In this document: piece by piece, positions 5,727 to 9,304 of the stretch
Layout: every line of letters begins with the position of its first letter
How positions within the stretch are numbered: position 1 is the stretch's first letter
Source of the DNA: an uncultured Anaerococcus sp.
Lineage (GTDB): Bacteria > Bacillota > Clostridia > Tissierellales > Peptoniphilaceae
Direction of reading: 5' to 3'
Length of the DNA: 9,304 bases
Assembly: GCA_902465755.1 (NCBI GenBank)
Contig: CABQOK010000039.1
Location: 1 to 9,304 of the forward strand
The notes under the pieces: generated by a model
What the model was told of the DNA's origin: nothing
Databases searched by the model: none
Seen by the model: only the letters and a program-made list of their open reading frames with translations
Position numbers and translations under genes: made by a program

Positions 5727-6749
5727 ATGGAAATATCAACAATAACAAAATATATAGAAGAACTTGCGGGTACACCATCCCCTACTGGCTTTACAAAACT
5801 CGCCGAGAAGTATCTCATGGACGAATTTGAAAACTTAGGCTATAAGCCCTACCAAACTAACAAGGGCAATGTCGTTGTCCCTATTGTAGAAGGAGATGAA
5901 AATGGCCTCTTGCTTTCTGCCCACGTAGATACCTTGGGCCTTATGGTAAGAAGTGTGAAGGCTAACGGTAGGCTTAAGGTAACAAGCCTTGGAGGCTATC
6001 CTTTTTCCTACGCAGAAGGAGAAAATGTAACCATCCACACCAGGTCTGGCAAAACTTATACAGGAGTCTTCAGATTAAATGAACCTGCAGTCCACGGTTC
6101 ATCTGACCCAAGAGAAGCCAAAAGAGATGATAGCACTATGGAAGTTGTAATAGATGCTATAACAAAATCTGCCGAAGAGACCAAGGCTCTAGGTATTACA
6201 AACGGAGACTTCATCTCCCTTGATCCAAGATTTAGAATTGATAATGGCTTCGTCAAATCTCGTCATCTAGATGATAAGGCAAGTGCAGGAGTCCTCTTAG
6301 CCCTTGCTAAGGAAATCAGAGAAAAAAACGTCAAGATAAATAGACCTCTTTATATGACCTTTACAATCTATGAAGAAGTAGGCCACGGAGCCGCAAGCGG
6401 CCACCCAAAGGGAATTAGAGATATGGTCGCCGTCGATATGGGAGTTGTCTATGACGATCTTGCATGCGATGAGACCATGGTTTCGATCTGTGCCAAGGAT
6501 TCTTCTGGACCATACAATTATGATTTGACCAATGACCTAGTAGACCTTGCCAAAAGTCTTGATATAGACTACGGCCTAGACGTATATCCTTACTACGGAT
6601 CTGATGCCTCAGCAGCGGTAGCAAGTGATAACGACTTCCGCCATGCCCTAGTAGGAAGTGGAGTTGCAGCAAGTCACGGTTATGAGAGAACTCACGAAAA
6701 AGGATTAATGGGACTTTACAATTTGCTCTTACACTTTGTACAAAAATAG
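5727..6749 (+). CDS. M42-family metallo-aminopeptidase (glutamyl aminopeptidase/endoglucanase M type)
   Basis: The 340-residue cytosolic protein is a two-metal peptidase that trims N-terminal residues from peptides. Family M42 members usually form dodecameric tetrahedral particles. Metal and catalytic residues are visible: His66 and Asp68 (SAHVDTLG), bridging Asp182 (LDDKASAG), the catalytic/metal pair Glu216-Glu217 (YEEVGHG), Asp237 (VDMG) and His323 (RTHEKG). The start PSPTGFTK near 17-24 is also typical. The ATG at 5727 has AAGGAG (5716-5721), overlapping the stop codon of the LOR gene. Length is normal and all expected ligands are present, so the enzyme should be active. Substrate preference (acidic, neutral or basic N-termini) cannot be read from the sequence. 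Older annotations of this family as endoglucanase or 'cellulase M' are misleading. Confidence 0.92.
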   Translation: MEISTITKYIEELAGTPSPTGFTKLAEKYLMDEFENLGYKPYQTNKGNVVVPIVEGDENGLLLSAHVDTLGLMVRSVKANGRLKVTSLGGYPFSYAEGENVTIHTRSGKTYTGVFRLNEPAVHGSSDPREAKRDDSTMEVVIDAITKSAEETKALGITNGDFISLDPRFRIDNGFVKSRHLDDKASAGVLLALAKEIREKNVKINRPLYMTFTIYEEVGHGAASGHPKGIRDMVAVDMGVVYDDLACDETMVSICAKDSSGPYNYDLTNDLVDLAKSLDIDYGLDVYPYYGSDASAAVASDNDFRHALVGSGVAASHGYERTHEKGLMGLYNLLLHFVQK

Positions 6750-6751
6750 TC

Positions 6752-6779
6752 TTGTAATAAAGGCAATTTGTTATATAAT
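6752..6779 (+). promoter_or_regulatory. Promoter of the riboswitch-ATPase transcript
   Basis: TTGTAA (6752-6757) is followed after 16 bases by a consensus TATAAT (6774-6779). Transcription would start near 6786, just before the aptamer, as expected for a leader RNA. The promoter begins directly after the M42 stop codon. Confidence 0.65.
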
Positions 6780-6788
6780 ATAAGTAAG

Positions 6789-6870
6789 CAAAAGGGAGTA
6801 GCCCAATTATTCAATCGTCAAAACGGAATTTTCCCGGTTGGATAAACCCTAGAAGGTGGCAAGACTTTTG
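6789..6870 (+). promoter_or_regulatory. yybP-ykoY manganese riboswitch aptamer
   Basis: The conserved ends of the class are present: AAAAGGGAGTAGC on the 5' side (6790-6802) and GGCAAGACTTTTG on the 3' side (6858-6870). P1 is CAAAAG (6789-6794) with CTTTTG (6865-6870). A GCC/GGC helix (6801-6803 with 6858-6860) follows. One long arm is formed by 6807-6816 with 6836-6845, ten continuous pairs including two G-U; its loop holds CGTCA and CCCG as in known members. A short arm is near 6846-6857. In the characterised class, Mn2+ docks the two arms' loops and stabilises P1. P1's 3' strand is also the 5' arm of the terminator that follows, so Mn2+ binding should allow read-through into the ATPase gene. 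Confidence 0.9.
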
Positions 6871-6896
6871 GCATGGATTTGCCAAAAGTTTTTTTT
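6864..6896 (+). terminator. Riboswitch expression platform: intrinsic terminator
   Basis: ACTTTTGGCA (6864-6873) and TGCCAAAAGT (6880-6889) form a perfect 10-base stem with a 6-base loop and a run of eight T's (6889-6896). Bases 6865-6870 are shared with aptamer P1, so the two helices exclude each other. This predicts termination at low Mn2+. Confidence 0.92.
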
Positions 6897-6926
6897 ATAC
6901 CTTTTGTTAATATTAATGGAGGAATT

Positions 6927-9304
6927 ATGGACTATAAAGGAAGTTTAAATGAAGTAATCAAAAAACATAATAGTGACCCAAACCGTGGTCTTACTTCCGA
7001 TGAAGCAAAAAAAAGACTCGATAAATATGGTAAAAACATTATCGAATCTTCTAACAAGAAATCTCTTGCTAAGAAAATCATCGAGCAATTAGCAGATCCT
7101 ATGGTAATCCTTCTTGTAATAGCTGCAATTGTGTCAGCCTTTACAGGAGATGCTGTAGAATGTGGGATAATAATTGCAATCGTAGTAATCAACGCTATTA
7201 TGTCCATCATCCAAGAAGGTCGTGCAGAAGACTCTGTGGCTGCCCTTCAAAAGATGAGCTCACCAGAAGCTACCATCCTTCGTGATGGATCTAGAAAGAA
7301 ACTAAAGGCCGAAGAGCTTGTACCAGGCGATGTTGTAATCATTGAAACTGGAGATATCATCCCAGCTGACATGAGACTTCTCGAATCAAGCAACCTACAA
7401 ATAGACGAATCATCCCTTACAGGAGAATCTGTCGCAGTAGAAAAGGACTTTAGCAAAGAATTTAATGAAGATGTTGGAATCGGAGATAGAGATAACTATG
7501 CCTTTTCATCATCTATAGTAACTTATGGCCACGGCAAGGGACTAGTCACAGCAACAGGCCATGAAACAGAAATTGGTAAAATCGCAACAAGTCTAGAAAA
7601 TGTAGAGGCAAAAGATACTCCCCTACAAAAACAACTTAAGAAACTATCCAAGCTCCTTGCTGTGCTTGTAGTAATAGTTTGTATCCTAGTATTTGTAGTT
7701 GGATATTTTAGATCTGAAATGGATCTACTAGATAACTTCATGGTTGCAGTATCACTTGCCGTAGCAGCTATACCAGAAGGACTAACCGCAGTTGTAACTA
7801 TCGTTCTATCAATCGGAATGAATAGAATGGCCGAAAGAAAGGCAATAGTTAAAAACCTTCTTTCAGTGGAAACTTTAGGTTCAACTACAGTAATCTGTTC
7901 AGATAAGACTGGAACTCTTACACAAAATGAAATGACCATAACCAAAATCTACACAGATGGTAAGGAATTCGAGGTAGAAGGATCAGGCTATGAACCAAAG
8001 GGAGATATCCGAGATGATAAGGGTGAAATCGTAGATAATCACGGACAAATCAAGCTTCTCATGACCATAGCAAGTCTATGTAACGATGCCAATCTCATAA
8101 GAGAAGACGAGATCTACAAAATCACTGGTGACCCTACAGAAGGCGCTATGCTTACACTTTCTGAAAAATGGAACATCAACCAAGAAAACCTAAACGAAAA
8201 TCACCCAAGACTTGAGGAAATCCCATTCGATTCCACAAGAAAGATGATGACTACCTTCCACGAAAAAGAAGGAGATTATTATTCATTTACCAAGGGTGCC
8301 CCAGATGTAGTCATAGATAAATGTACTAAGACCCTAATAGATGGCGAAATCGTAGATTTCACAGAAGAGCTTAAGAAAAAGGCCCTAGAAGAAAACACCA
8401 GCCTTGCAAGCTCTGCCCTACGTGTTATGGCCTACGCCTTTAGGAGCCTAGATAGTCTTGACCAAGAGCTTACTACAGAAAATATCGAACGTGATATGGT
8501 CTTCGTTGGACTTACAGGAATGATCGATCCACCAAGACCAGAAGCTAAGGCTGCTGTTAAGGAATGCCACGCTTCAGGAATCGATGTAATAATGATTACA
8601 GGAGACTATTTCGAAACAGCCCTCGCCATAGCCAAGGACCTAGGCATTGCTACAAGCCGTGATCAAGCTATGCAAGGAAGCGAATTAAACAATAAGACAG
8701 AGGCAGAAATTAGAGAAATAGTAAAGACAAAGAGAATCTTTGCCAGAGTTTCTCCAGAAAACAAGGTTCAACTTGTAAAGGCTCTTGGCCAAAACGGAGA
8801 AATAGTAGCCATGACAGGGGACGGAGTAAACGATGCTCCAGCTATCAAAAACGCCGACATCGGTATATCAATGGGAATTACAGGAACAGACGTTGCTAAG
8901 GATACTGCAGATATGATTCTTGTAGATGATAACTTCGCAACTATCGTAAATGCGGTAGAAGAAGGAAGAGTAATCTTTGCTAATATCAAAAAGTTCGTAT
9001 CCTTCCTCCTATCTTGTAACATAGCAGAAGTTCTTATAGTATTCTTGTCAATACTTTTTGGCCTTCCAAGCCCACTTACACCAATCCAACTCTTGTGGCT
9101 TAACCTTGTAACAGATGCCTTCCCAGCCCTAGCCTTAGGAGTTGAGCCAGCAGAGCCAGGCATCATGGAAGAAGATCCAAGAGATCCAAGAGAGTCAATA
9201 ATATCTGGAAAGACAAAGACAAATCTTATCTCTCAATCAATATTTATAACAATAGCAGTTCTTCTAGCTTATATAGTTGGACTTAAGTTGATCTTCCCTA
9301 ACTC
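6927..9304 (+). CDS. P2A-type cation-transporting P-type ATPase, probable Mn2+/Ca2+ exporter (3' end missing)
   Basis: An open frame of 792 codons runs to the window edge; the family usually has about 880-900. It is a SERCA/PMR1-like pump that hydrolyses ATP to move divalent cations across the cytoplasmic membrane. Visible in order: N-terminal cation-ATPase domain (1-50), M1-M2 (about 58-97), actuator TGES (165-168), M3-M4 with AAIPEGL (281-286), phosphorylation site DKTGTLT with Asp326, nucleotide-binding KGAPD (456-460), TGD (558-560), TGDGVND (630-636), and M5-M6. Cation ligands matching SERCA E309, N768, E771, N796, T799 and D800 are Glu284, Asn698, Glu701, Asn726, Thr729 and Asp730, with the same 28-residue spacing between the two Asn. 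The ATG has GGAGG at 6918-6922. The manganese riboswitch upstream points to Mn2+ export, as for L. lactis YoaB and S. pneumoniae MgtA. The last membrane helices, including the E908 equivalent, lie outside. Confidence 0.95.
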   Translation, partial: MDYKGSLNEVIKKHNSDPNRGLTSDEAKKRLDKYGKNIIESSNKKSLAKKIIEQLADPMVILLVIAAIVSAFTGDAVECGIIIAIVVINAIMSIIQEGRAEDSVAALQKMSSPEATILRDGSRKKLKAEELVPGDVVIIETGDIIPADMRLLESSNLQIDESSLTGESVAVEKDFSKEFNEDVGIGDRDNYAFSSSIVTYGHGKGLVTATGHETEIGKIATSLENVEAKDTPLQKQLKKLSKLLAVLVVIVCILVFVVGYFRSEMDLLDNFMVAVSLAVAAIPEGLTAVVTIVLSIGMNRMAERKAIVKNLLSVETLGSTTVICSDKTGTLTQNEMTITKIYTDGKEFEVEGSGYEPKGDIRDDKGEIVDNHGQIKLLMTIASLCNDANLIREDEIYKITGDPTEGAMLTLSEKWNINQENLNENHPRLEEIPFDSTRKMMTTFHEKEGDYYSFTKGAPDVVIDKCTKTLIDGEIVDFTEELKKKALEENTSLASSALRVMAYAFRSLDSLDQELTTENIERDMVFVGLTGMIDPPRPEAKAAVKECHASGIDVIMITGDYFETALAIAKDLGIATSRDQAMQGSELNNKTEAEIREIVKTKRIFARVSPENKVQLVKALGQNGEIVAMTGDGVNDAPAIKNADIGISMGITGTDVAKDTADMILVDDNFATIVNAVEEGRVIFANIKKFVSFLLSCNIAEVLIVFLSILFGLPSPLTPIQLLWLNLVTDAFPALALGVEPAEPGIMEEDPRDPRESIISGKTKTNLISQSIFITIAVLLAYIVGLKLIFPN

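Noticed and set aside
6916..6948. Short reading frame starting at ATG 6916 just before the ATPase start
   Set aside because: It is ten codons long, has no ribosome site of its own and arises from the TGGAGG ribosome site; nothing suggests translation.
7523..7945. Leftward 140-codon open frame inside the ATPase gene
   Set aside because: The rightward frame encodes the ATPase's M3-M4 and phosphorylation site; the Ser/Thr/Val-rich reverse translation is a shadow.
1..9304. CRISPR arrays, tRNA or rRNA genes, insertion sequences, phage or defence genes
   Set aside because: None seen: no regularly spaced repeats, no cloverleaf candidates, and no transposase, integrase or nuclease motifs in any convincing frame.

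Overview
The window looks like chromosomal DNA of a low-GC, fermentative Gram-positive bacterium. Evidence: A/T-rich codon use and spacers, strong GGAGG-type ribosome sites, a one-polypeptide PTS EIIBC, a LacI-family repressor and a yybP-ykoY manganese riboswitch. A member of the Anaerococcus/Peptoniphilus group (Tissierellia) is my best guess; it rests on general impression, not on a search.

Left part (1-2640), read leftward: phaE then phaC, the two subunits of a class III polyhydroxyalkanoate (PHA) synthase, followed by the first codons of a third gene cut by the window edge. The 318-base spacer upstream of phaE (2323-2640) contains long inverted repeats that would fold in leftward RNA into either of two mutually exclusive hairpins, each followed by a U-run, plus A/T-rich palindromes nearer phaE. 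I see no known riboswitch class there.

Middle part (2641-5150): a sugar PTS EIIBC of the sucrose type (leftward) and a divergent LacI-family repressor (rightward). The 128-base region between them holds a near-ideal leftward promoter (TTGACA, 16 nt, TATAAT), a palindrome just after the expected transcription start, and an AAACGTTT core between the -35 and -10 boxes. This is a simple sugar-responsive uptake unit; no glycoside-phosphate hydrolase is in view.

Right part (5151-9304), read rightward: a small LURP-one-related (LOR/YxjI-like) protein closely followed by an M42-family metallo-aminopeptidase, probably one operon. Then come a promoter, a manganese riboswitch with an overlapping terminator, and a P2A cation-transporting P-type ATPase that runs off the right edge (792 codons visible). 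The riboswitch should let transcription into the ATPase proceed when Mn2+ is high, so the pump is probably a Mn2+ (or Ca2+/Mn2+) exporter.

The best-supported regulatory element is the manganese riboswitch. The most likely undescribed item is the candidate structured RNA between the PTS gene and phaE, which is a sequence-level observation without family support.
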